Assembly (NCBI GenBank): GCA_029560455.1
Contig: JAKQKW010000098.1
Location: 1 to 9,946, forward strand
Length of the DNA: 9,946 nucleotides
Direction: 5' to 3'
Source of the DNA: Candidatus Rifleibacteriota bacterium
Lineage (GTDB): Bacteria; Riflebacteria; Ozemobacteria; Ozemobacterales; Ozemobacteraceae
The translations under genes and the position numbers were made by a program. Shown piece by piece: positions 1 to 5,802 of the stretch (its first letter is position 1; every line of letters begins with the position of its first letter). Under the pieces are notes generated by a model. That model saw only the letters and a list, made by a program, of their open reading frames with translations. It was not told where the DNA came from and ran no database searches.

Positions 1-596
1 CTCTGAACCCATATCGTTTCACCTTTTAGACAAGACCTGACCGACTGGTAAGCAAGCCAGGCAAAAGCACCGAGTAACCATAAAACATGCGACCAGCAGA
101 GGAAAAAACTTAACAGCAACCCCTGAAAAAGAAAGCCTGAAGAAGAGGCTTCATGAGACTTTCTTGTCCACAACCAGAACAGACCAAATACGGGCCAGCC
201 CGACATGAATGGCATGAAACCCCAGTATAGAGTTGTGTTGAACAGGAAACAAACCGCCGCTACGGCTTGTGATGGCCTGCAATTTTCAGAATATGCAATT
301 AAAAAAGTTGTTAATATGCCAGCCTGAAGAAGAATGATCAGACCCAATTTGCCAGCCAGCAGAGGCGGAAAGAAGTGCCAGAGAAAAAACAACAGATGAT
401 AAACAATAGTATTAGGCCCGGTATAATGGATATCGTATTCATTTGAACCATTATAAAAAGCCTGATAAAAAATCCGGGTCTGATTCAAATGATGTGAAAG
501 ATCGGTAACAGGTATAAATTCCGTGACAAAAAACGGTATGACAGCCGCTGCCATACAAAAGAACAACGCCAGAAGATAACTTTTTCTGGAATGCAT
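1..596 (-). CDS. Polytopic membrane protein, N-terminal part (runs off left edge)
   Basis: The minus strand is open from an ATG at 596 to the window edge, giving 198 residues without a stop. The frame is closed upstream by a TAG at 611-609, and ATG 596 is the only start codon between them. The product opens with MHSRKSYLLALFF, a short basic N-terminus followed by a hydrophobic helix, so a signal anchor. Further hydrophobic segments lie at about residues 66-100, 110-145 and 155-182, so it is an integral inner-membrane protein. After the first helix comes an acidic, His-containing loop (VTDLSHHLNQ, about residues 29-38) that resembles the first periplasmic loop of GT-C-type membrane glycosyltransferases; this likeness is weak and only an inference. 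No Shine-Dalgarno precedes the start. Third codon positions are visibly richer in A/T than in the neighbouring genes, which hints at a different origin. The C-terminus is missing, so the family cannot be fixed. Confidence 0.8.
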   Translation of the reverse strand, partial: MHSRKSYLLALFFCMAAAVIPFFVTEFIPVTDLSHHLNQTRIFYQAFYNGSNEYDIHYTGPNTIVYHLLFFLWHFFPPLLAGKLGLIILLQAGILTTFLIAYSENCRPSQAVAAVCFLFNTTLYWGFMPFMSGWPVFGLFWLWTRKSHEASSSGFLFQGLLLSFFLCWSHVLWLLGAFAWLAYQSVRSCLKGETIWVQ

Positions 597-605
597 AGGT
601 GGAAA

Positions 606-634
606 AGTCTACGATTTGTGGCATAATTATTCAA
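606..634 (-). promoter_or_regulatory. Possible promoter of the membrane-protein gene
   Basis: On the minus strand TTGAAT (634-629) is followed after 17 bases by TAGACT (611-606); each box matches four of six consensus bases. Transcription would begin around base 599, only a few bases before the ATG at 596, so the message would be nearly leaderless. This fits the lack of a Shine-Dalgarno, but the boxes are imperfect and the call is tentative. Confidence 0.3.
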
Positions 635-706
635 CTTCTTTGAAGGCAACAGCGTTCACAGCAGCACGGTTCGCCCCAGCGCGCACCATTTTAAAGCAGG
701 CCTCGC

Positions 707-710
707 GGAG
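707..710 (+). promoter_or_regulatory. Ribosome binding site deciding the DAHP synthase start
   Basis: GGAG at 707-710 lies 10 bases upstream of ATG 721. The frame is open further upstream to an ATG at 616, but the extra 35 codons have no ribosome site and encode a stretch unlike this enzyme family. The downstream ATG is therefore preferred. Confidence 0.55.
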
Positions 711-720
711 ATCTACCGAA

Positions 721-2082
721 ATGCCAATTATAACGAATCAGAACTGGAGTAAAAACAGCTGGCGCAGTCTGCCTGCAGAGCAAATGCCAGAATGGCCAGA
801 CCGGCAGAAATTCATGACTGCTTATGAAAGGCTGTGCAAACTCCCGCCCCTGGTGTTTGCAGGTGAGGCCCGCAGACTGAAGAATCTGCTGAATGAAGTC
901 TGTCTCGGAAAAGCTTTTGTATTACAGGCCGGTGATTGCGCCGAACTTTTCTCCAGGTGCCACGGGCCCTACATACGTGATCTGATAAAAGTTATCCTGC
1001 AGATCGCAATCATTCTGACCTACGCCGGTGAAAAGCGCCTTGTCAATATTGGCAGAATGGCCGGACAATACGCGAAGCCGCGTTCAAACAGTCTTGAGAA
1101 ACTTGGCGACATCGACCTGCCGGTCTATCGTGGCGACATGATCAACAGCCTCGAACCGACTCTGGAAGCAAGAATCCCTGACCCGGCGCGCATGGTTGAA
1201 GGCTATTTCTGCTCAGCCGCAACCTTGAATCTGGTGCGGGCATTTACCAACGGCGGTTTTGCCTCGCTCGAAAACATTAATTCCTGGAATCTTACAAGTT
1301 TTGGCAAATTCCATCAGAACCCTGACTACGAAAAACTTTGTTGCGATATCCGCAAAGCCGTGAACTTTTTTCATGCTCTTGGCAACAGCAACCTCACCAG
1401 TATTCAGGACTCATACATGTATACTTCACACGAGGCACTGCTGCTCGATTATGAAGAGGCCATGACCAGAGTGGACACGACCACCGGCGAGCACTATGAC
1501 ACCAGCGCTCACATGCTCTGGATTGGCTACAGAACCAGGCAGACCGATGGGGCGCATGTAGAATTCATGCGTGGCATAAAAAATCCGATCGGTATCAAGA
1601 TCGGGCCGGAATTTAGCCTCGATGAGCTCAAAACCCTCATTGAAACCCTGAATCCAGACAATGAACCCGGGCGCCTTTCATTCATCACCAGATTCGGCAA
1701 TCATAAAATCGCTGATTTTCTCCCCAATCTGATCGAGACAGTCAGACGCGAAGGCATGCACGTGGTCTGGATATGCGACCCGATGCACGGCAACACAAAA
1801 ACAGACGTCAGCGGCAGAAAAACGCGAGCTTTCGAAGATATTCTCTCCGAAACACGATCTTTTTTTCAGATACATCAGGCAAGCGGTACTCACCCGGGTG
1901 GAATTCACCTTGAGCTCTCCGGCACTCAGGTTGCAGAATGTACCGGCGGAATTTTCGCTGGCGATTTTGAGCAGTCTGCAAGCTTTCAGAGCGCCTGTGA
2001 CCCGCGCCTTAACGCCGAACAGGGCGTCGAGCTCGCTTTTGAGATTGCAAAACTGCTGAAATCAGATAAAAAACACGACTGA
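721..2082 (+). CDS. Type II (class II) 3-deoxy-7-phosphoheptulonate (DAHP) synthase
   Basis: This enzyme condenses phosphoenolpyruvate with erythrose 4-phosphate to DAHP, the first step of the shikimate pathway to aromatic amino acids; it is cytoplasmic and metal-dependent. The 453-residue product has the usual length of the plant/mycobacterial type II family and its N-terminal W...SWR..PA..MPEWPD pattern. Metal ligands can be matched to the family: Cys73 in AGDCAE, His356 in DPMHGNT, Glu398 in HLELSG and Asp427 in ACDPRLN. Also present are GRMAGQYAKPRS (residues 111-122), GIKIGP (291-296) and TRFGNHKI (323-330). It lacks the longer N-terminal extension of the M. tuberculosis enzyme, which contributes to feedback control there. 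The gene stands alone: it diverges from the membrane gene, and iorA downstream has its own promoter. I see no convincing promoter in 597-720. Symbols differ between organisms for type II enzymes (aroG, aroF, aroH), so none is given. Confidence 0.95.
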   Translation: MPIITNQNWSKNSWRSLPAEQMPEWPDRQKFMTAYERLCKLPPLVFAGEARRLKNLLNEVCLGKAFVLQAGDCAELFSRCHGPYIRDLIKVILQIAIILTYAGEKRLVNIGRMAGQYAKPRSNSLEKLGDIDLPVYRGDMINSLEPTLEARIPDPARMVEGYFCSAATLNLVRAFTNGGFASLENINSWNLTSFGKFHQNPDYEKLCCDIRKAVNFFHALGNSNLTSIQDSYMYTSHEALLLDYEEAMTRVDTTTGEHYDTSAHMLWIGYRTRQTDGAHVEFMRGIKNPIGIKIGPEFSLDELKTLIETLNPDNEPGRLSFITRFGNHKIADFLPNLIETVRREGMHVVWICDPMHGNTKTDVSGRKTRAFEDILSETRSFFQIHQASGTHPGGIHLELSGTQVAECTGGIFAGDFEQSASFQSACDPRLNAEQGVELAFEIAKLLKSDKKHD

Positions 2083-2138
2083 AAACCGATTTTACCGGCA
2101 TGTATCCACGTCCCCGGGACTGCCCAACATTTTGCCTT

Positions 2139-2167
2139 TTCAGCCCGGATTTCTGATATGTTATAAT
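2139..2167 (+). promoter_or_regulatory. Extended -10 sigma70-type promoter of iorAB
   Basis: A perfect TATAAT lies at 2162-2167, preceded by TG at 2159-2160, the extended -10 pattern TGnTATAAT. Seventeen bases upstream is a weak -35, TTCAGC (2139-2144, three of six matches). An extended -10 is known to compensate for a poor -35. The predicted transcription start is near 2174, giving a leader of about 29 bases before the ATG at 2203. Confidence 0.7.
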
Positions 2168-2185
2168 CCATCACAACATATCAGA
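2152..2185. promoter_or_regulatory. Perfect 11-bp inverted repeat, candidate operator over the iorAB promoter
   Basis: TCTGATATGTT (2152-2162) and AACATATCAGA (2175-2185) are exact reverse complements separated by 12 bases. The arm centres are 23 bp apart, about two helical turns, as expected for a dimeric regulator binding one DNA face. The left arm covers the TG and first base of the -10; the right arm covers the predicted start region. A bound protein would block polymerase. Because most of the left arm lies upstream of the start, an RNA hairpin in the transcript is unlikely. The cognate regulator is not in the window. Confidence 0.6.
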
Positions 2186-2202
2186 CAGCAAAGGAGAAAG
2201 GA

Positions 2203-3981
2203 ATGAAGCATTCAGGAAACCGGGCGTTTCTCTCTGGAAACGCTGCTATTGCCCGTGGTGCCTGGGAAGCCGGCGTGCGCTTTGCCGCAGCCTACCCCGG
2301 AACTCCATCAACCGAAATCCTTGAATACTGCGGCACTTATGCCGAAATCGACGCCCAGTGGGCAGTCAACGAAAAGACAGCGATGGAAACAGTCATCGGT
2401 GCCTGCTACGGCGGCGCCAGATCTATCTGCGCCCAGAAGCATGTCGGGCTGAACGTGGCTGCCGACCCGTTTTTTACCGTTGCCTATACCGGTGTTAACG
2501 CCGCTCTGGTGATTGTTTCGGCTGACGACCCCGGCATGCATAGCTCGCAGAATGAGCAGGATAACCGCTTTTACGCAATGATGGCCAAGATTCCGATGTT
2601 CGAACCCTCGAACAGCCAGGAAGCAAAAGATATGACCATCGCCGCCATCAAGCTTTCCGAAGAATTCGATACTCCGGTAATGGTACGCACCACCACGAGA
2701 ATTTCGCATTCAGAAGGCATTGTCAGCCTCGGTGAACGTGAAAAAGCCCCGGAACGCGAATTTGTCAGAGACATGGCCAAATACTGCGTTCTGCCCCACA
2801 ACGCCCGCAAACTTCACACCAAAGTTGAAGAACGCCAGAAAAAAATCGCTGAACTCGGTTGCAAAAGCCCGTTCAATCGTATTGAAGAAGGCGATAAAAG
2901 TATCGGCATAATTGCTTCCGGCATCAGCTATTGCCACGCCCGCGAAGTATTCCCGAATGCCTCTTATCTCAAACTCGGGCTGACCTACCCCTTCCCGGCC
3001 GAACTTATCAAAAAGTTCGCCGCCAGCGTCGAAAAACTGATCGTCATTGAAGAAAATGACCCGTTTCTCGAAACCGAAGTGCGCGCGCTCGGCATCAGCT
3101 GCATCGGCAAAGACCGGCTGCCCATCTGCGGCGAGCTCAACCCCGACATTATCCATGAAGCGCTGAAAGAACTGGTTAATCGGCCAATGCCGGCAACTAC
3201 TCCCAAAGCCACTGTAGATATCCCGGTCCGGCCGCCGGTTCTTTGCCCGGGTTGCCCGCACCGTGGGGTTTTCTACACTCTCCGTAAGCTCAACTGCACG
3301 GTAACCGGCGACATCGGCTGCTACAGTCTCGGCGCTTTTGCACCCCACAATGCGATGCACACTATTGTCTGCATGGGCGCTTCGATCACCAACGCTCTTG
3401 GGATCGAAAAGGCCATGAAGGAAAAAATTCACGGCAAACTGGTAGCTGTACTGGGCGAATCTACTTTCATGCACTCCGGCATTACCGGCCTGATCGACAC
3501 TGTTTACAACAAAGGTCGCCACGTGACCATGATTCTCGACAATTCGATCACTGCCATGACCGGTCATCAGGAAAACCCGGCCAGCGGCAAAACTCTCAAG
3601 GGTGAACCGACCAAGGTTCTCGATTTTGCAGCCATGTGCCGGGCCTGTGGTATAAGCAACGTTCATACGGTAGATCCATTCGATCTTAAGCTGCTTGAAA
3701 GCACACTCAAAGAAGCACTCAACGACTCTGAACCGTCGGTAATTATAACCAGACGCCCCTGTTTTCTGCTTAAAAACTACAAGCCACGCGTTCGCCTGGT
3801 TTCGATCAACCGCGACAAGTGCGTCAAATGCGGCATGTGCTGGAAACTTGGTTGTCCGGCCATTGAGGTAAACCCTGACGATGGAAAAACCGTAATCAAC
3901 AGCGCGCTTTGCGTGCATTGCGGTCTGTGCGCCGCGGTTTGTCGCCCGGGTGCTATTACCCAGGCCAAAGAGGAGGCATGA
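2203..3981 (+). CDS. iorA: Indolepyruvate:ferredoxin oxidoreductase, alpha subunit
   Basis: IorA carries the thiamine diphosphate and iron-sulfur centres of the enzyme that oxidatively decarboxylates indolepyruvate and other arylpyruvates to aryl-acetyl-CoA, reducing ferredoxin; the reverse reaction can salvage arylacetates. The 592-residue length is typical. In order: the N-terminal pyrimidine-binding domain with YPGTPSTEI (31-39), NEKTAME around Glu57 and KHVGLNVAADP (79-89); a middle domain; the diphosphate-binding domain beginning CPGCPHR (348-354), with GDIGCYSLG (369-377), GESTFMHSG (418-426) and ILDN (444-447); and a C-terminal two-cluster ferredoxin domain with Cys540, 543, 546, 551 and Cys570, 573, 576, 580. 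Family members I recall have GDSTF where this one has GESTF, a conservative change at a Mg-binding position. The start is ATG 2203, with AAGGAG (2191-2196) six bases upstream. The iorB ribosome site lies in its last codons. The enzyme is oxygen-sensitive in known members, which suggests an anaerobe. Confidence 0.95.
   Translation: MKHSGNRAFLSGNAAIARGAWEAGVRFAAAYPGTPSTEILEYCGTYAEIDAQWAVNEKTAMETVIGACYGGARSICAQKHVGLNVAADPFFTVAYTGVNAALVIVSADDPGMHSSQNEQDNRFYAMMAKIPMFEPSNSQEAKDMTIAAIKLSEEFDTPVMVRTTTRISHSEGIVSLGEREKAPEREFVRDMAKYCVLPHNARKLHTKVEERQKKIAELGCKSPFNRIEEGDKSIGIIASGISYCHAREVFPNASYLKLGLTYPFPAELIKKFAASVEKLIVIEENDPFLETEVRALGISCIGKDRLPICGELNPDIIHEALKELVNRPMPATTPKATVDIPVRPPVLCPGCPHRGVFYTLRKLNCTVTGDIGCYSLGAFAPHNAMHTIVCMGASITNALGIEKAMKEKIHGKLVAVLGESTFMHSGITGLIDTVYNKGRHVTMILDNSITAMTGHQENPASGKTLKGEPTKVLDFAAMCRACGISNVHTVDPFDLKLLESTLKEALNDSEPSVIITRRPCFLLKNYKPRVRLVSINRDKCVKCGMCWKLGCPAIEVNPDDGKTVINSALCVHCGLCAAVCRPGAITQAKEEA
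3971..3976 (+). promoter_or_regulatory. Ribosome binding site deciding the iorB start
   Basis: AGGAGG at 3971-3976 lies inside the last codons of iorA. It is one base from an ATG at 3978, which overlaps the iorA stop, and seven bases from the ATG at 3984. Only the second spacing is favourable, so iorB is taken to begin at 3984 with MTTNILL. Confidence 0.75.
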
Positions 3982-3983
3982 TT

Positions 3984-4559
3984 ATGACTACCAATATTCT
4001 GCTTTGCGGCGTCGGCGGTCAGGGAACTCTTCTCGCCAGCAATCTTCTGGCAGAATGTGCCATGGAAGCCGGGTTTGATGTCAAGAAATCTGAAATTCAC
4101 GGCATGGCGCAGCGCGGGGGCAGTGTTGTCAGCCATGTAAGATTTGGCGAACGCATCTGCTCACCGATTATCAGAAAGGGTGAATGTGATATTCTGCTGG
4201 CCTTTGAAGAACTCGAAGCCCTTCGCTGGACCGAATACCTGAAACCGGGTGGTCTGGTGATCACCAATGCCCAGAATATTCTGCCAATGTCGGTTTCGGC
4301 TGGCAATGCTGTTTACCCGAAAAATATCACCCAGATTCTTGCCGGCATGTCGGTTCAGACGATCGCGGTCGATGCCATCGGCAAGGCCCGTGAACTTGGC
4401 AACCAGAAATGCCTCAACGTGGTTCTTCTGGGAGTTCTCGCGCGCCAGATCAAAGAAGTCAAACCCGAAATCTGGCCAGAAATGATCAAAAAAATGTTGC
4501 CGCCGAAACTTCAGGAGCTCAACCTGAAAGCATTTACAACCGGCTGGAACCTCGCCTGA
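3984..4559 (+). CDS. iorB: Indolepyruvate:ferredoxin oxidoreductase, beta subunit
   Basis: IorB is the small subunit that pairs with IorA; it belongs to the gamma-domain family of 2-oxoacid:ferredoxin oxidoreductases and contributes to CoA and dimer contacts. The product has 191 residues, normal for the family. The diagnostic Gly-rich start GVGGQGTL is at residues 9-16, followed by SEIHGMAQRGGSV (36-48), the family's signature segment. The rest is a Rossmann-like domain with the usual ending. It begins two bases after the iorA stop, so the two genes are translationally coupled and give equal subunit amounts. A strong terminator follows 16 bases after the stop. Its dedicated pairing with iorA argues for arylpyruvate rather than pyruvate or 2-oxoglutarate as substrate, though substrate preference is not proven by sequence. 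Confidence 0.95.
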   Translation: MTTNILLCGVGGQGTLLASNLLAECAMEAGFDVKKSEIHGMAQRGGSVVSHVRFGERICSPIIRKGECDILLAFEELEALRWTEYLKPGGLVITNAQNILPMSVSAGNAVYPKNITQILAGMSVQTIAVDAIGKARELGNQKCLNVVLLGVLARQIKEVKPEIWPEMIKKMLPPKLQELNLKAFTTGWNLA

Positions 4560-4575
4560 AAAAAGTCTGTTCAGC

Positions 4576-4612
4576 AAAAAGCCCCGTTGTGATTACAGCG
4601 GGGCTTTTTTTT
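4576..4612. terminator. Bidirectional rho-independent terminator between iorB and the cyclase gene
   Basis: GCCCCGTTGT (4581-4590) pairs with ACAGCGGGGC (4595-4604) around a GATT loop, a 10-bp stem with one G-T wobble. Eight Ts follow at 4605-4612 for the plus-strand iorAB transcript. Five As at 4576-4580 give a T5 tract on the minus strand, so the same hairpin can stop the convergent HEAT/cyclase transcript, whose last stop codon is at 4628. Confidence 0.92.
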
Positions 4613-4627
4613 GCGACTCCGGCAATT

Positions 4628-5785
4628 CTATCGGCTTTTGATCAGTTCAATCTGGTTATGCAACTGCTTTTTGGCTGGCTCAGGCATATTGCCGCTGCGG
4701 CTCTGTATGTCGGCAAAAAGTTCCTGAGCCTTTTGTTTCTGCCCGTTTGTCCAGAGCAGTTCGCCAATAAGCAGGGCCCAGACGATTTTTTTATCCTGGC
4801 CGGCATCTTCGAGCATTGAACGGGCAACCCGCAGTGCCTCATCAGGACGACCGGTTTTATTAAGTGACTGAATCTCGATAAGAGCCTTACGGCCAGCTTC
4901 ATTCAAAGGCAATTTCGGAAACCCGGGGTCGATTTCAAGGAGAGTCTGCGGTCGCATCGGCCCTGGGGGCATATTTTCACGCGGCGGCCTGCCATGTTGT
5001 TCTGAAACCGGCGGCGGCGGGTTCTCTGGATTTACTGGATTTGCGGTCATTTCGGCATGTTTCTGACCGATATGTTTCACATCAGGCTGATTGTCAGAGC
5101 GGCGCATTCTTTTCAAAACAACGCCGGCGGCTGCCATCAAAAAAATCCCAAGCAAAACACCGGCAGCAATGAGTTTTAAATGGTTGCCAGAAGCGGGGGG
5201 AGTTCCTTCTGCAGCTTTATCAGGAGTTCTGGCCTGTCGATTACCAGGCAGAGTCAGCCCTGGTGCGCCATTTTTAAGGATTTTGTAAATTTTGATTTCG
5301 CGGGTGGCGTTTTTAAGCTCCTGGGCACCAAGGTCGACGGCACCGAATTCGTTGCGGTTCATGGCGAGATAGGTTGATTCAGAAATAAAAACATCACTCG
5401 GGTCCGCAAAAGTCTGAATTCTTGAAGCAATATTAACCGGGTCGCCAAAAAGATCACCATTTTCATCGATACCAACCTCGCCAGTGTTGATACCAATTCT
5501 GAACCTGACAATACTGTCGGGATTCATCATCTGGGCATTGCGGGCATCGAGGCGGCGTTGAATTTCAATACCGGCCTGCACGGCGCTCGTCGGTGAATCA
5601 AAACGCACCATAAAGCCATCGCCAAGGCTTTTAACCATGACCCCGTTCCATTTCTGCATGATTTCAGAGACGAAAGTATACATCTGGTCGTGGAAAAGCT
5701 TCATTTCTTCGATGGTCTGCCCGGCACTTCTGCGGGTATAGCCCTGCATATCTACAAAAACTATTGTCAGAAGACGGCTTTCCAT
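4628..5785 (-). CDS. Class III adenylate/guanylate cyclase with membrane segment and TPR-like tail
   Basis: The 385-residue product should make a cyclic nucleotide from ATP or GTP. The catalytic domain spans about residues 5-170 and keeps the key positions of class III cyclases: metal-binding Asp12 (VDMQGYT) and Asp56 (SLGDG), purine-selecting Lys53 and Asp115, and transition-state residues Asn118 and Arg122 (GDPVNIASR). The Lys/Asp pair points to ATP and hence cAMP. A 20-residue hydrophobic segment (about 204-224) is followed by KRMRR, a Pro-rich linker (about 250-290) and a C-terminal helical region (292-385) that resembles TPR repeats. This order, catalytic domain first and membrane segment after, is unusual. 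The positive charges after the helix would normally sit in the cytoplasm, so the topology is unclear. ATG 5785 is used; a TTG at 5791 sits at better distance (5 bases) from AGGAG (5801-5797) and would add two residues. The gene lies 17 bases downstream of the HEAT/TPR gene. Confidence 0.9.
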   Translation of the reverse strand: MESRLLTIVFVDMQGYTRRSAGQTIEEMKLFHDQMYTFVSEIMQKWNGVMVKSLGDGFMVRFDSPTSAVQAGIEIQRRLDARNAQMMNPDSIVRFRIGINTGEVGIDENGDLFGDPVNIASRIQTFADPSDVFISESTYLAMNRNEFGAVDLGAQELKNATREIKIYKILKNGAPGLTLPGNRQARTPDKAAEGTPPASGNHLKLIAAGVLLGIFLMAAAGVVLKRMRRSDNQPDVKHIGQKHAEMTANPVNPENPPPPVSEQHGRPPRENMPPGPMRPQTLLEIDPGFPKLPLNEAGRKALIEIQSLNKTGRPDEALRVARSMLEDAGQDKKIVWALLIGELLWTNGQKQKAQELFADIQSRSGNMPEPAKKQLHNQIELIKSR

Positions 5786-5796
5786 GGTCAATGGCG

Positions 5797-5801
5797 CTCC
5801 T
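5797..5801 (-). promoter_or_regulatory. Ribosome binding site of the cyclase gene
   Basis: AGGAG on the minus strand (5801-5797) starts just after the stop codon of the HEAT/TPR gene (5805-5803). It is 11 bases from ATG 5785 and 5 bases from TTG 5791. The start choice is therefore ambiguous by two codons. Confidence 0.6.
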
Positions 5802-5802
5802 G

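Noticed and set aside
616..720. 35-codon N-terminal extension of the DAHP synthase from ATG 616
   Set aside because: No Shine-Dalgarno precedes 616, the extension does not look like family sequence, and ATG 721 has GGAG at workable distance and the typical N-terminus.
597..720. Plus-strand promoter for the DAHP synthase gene
   Set aside because: TTGAAG (640-645) has no -10-like hexamer at 16-18 bases, and CATAAT (622-627) has no -35 partner.
2083..2150. Terminator for the DAHP synthase gene
   Set aside because: Short G/C-rich palindromes (GTCCCCGGGAC, about 2108-2120) are present, but the stems are only 3-4 bp and no T tract follows directly.
2710..3918. 402-codon open frame antisense to iorA
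   Set aside because: It mirrors the codon pattern of the real gene on the other strand, has no ribosome site, and its product shows no recognisable domain. IorA covers the whole stretch with clear motifs.
3909..3983. Upstream starts for iorB at 3909 and 3978
   Set aside because: Both put extra residues before the conserved TNILLCGVGGQG start. The AGGAGG at 3971-3976 is correctly spaced only for ATG 3984.
4409..4819. 136-codon plus-strand frame across the iorB end and the terminator
   Set aside because: It overlaps iorB in another frame, reads through the terminator hairpin and runs antisense into the cyclase gene; no domain is visible.
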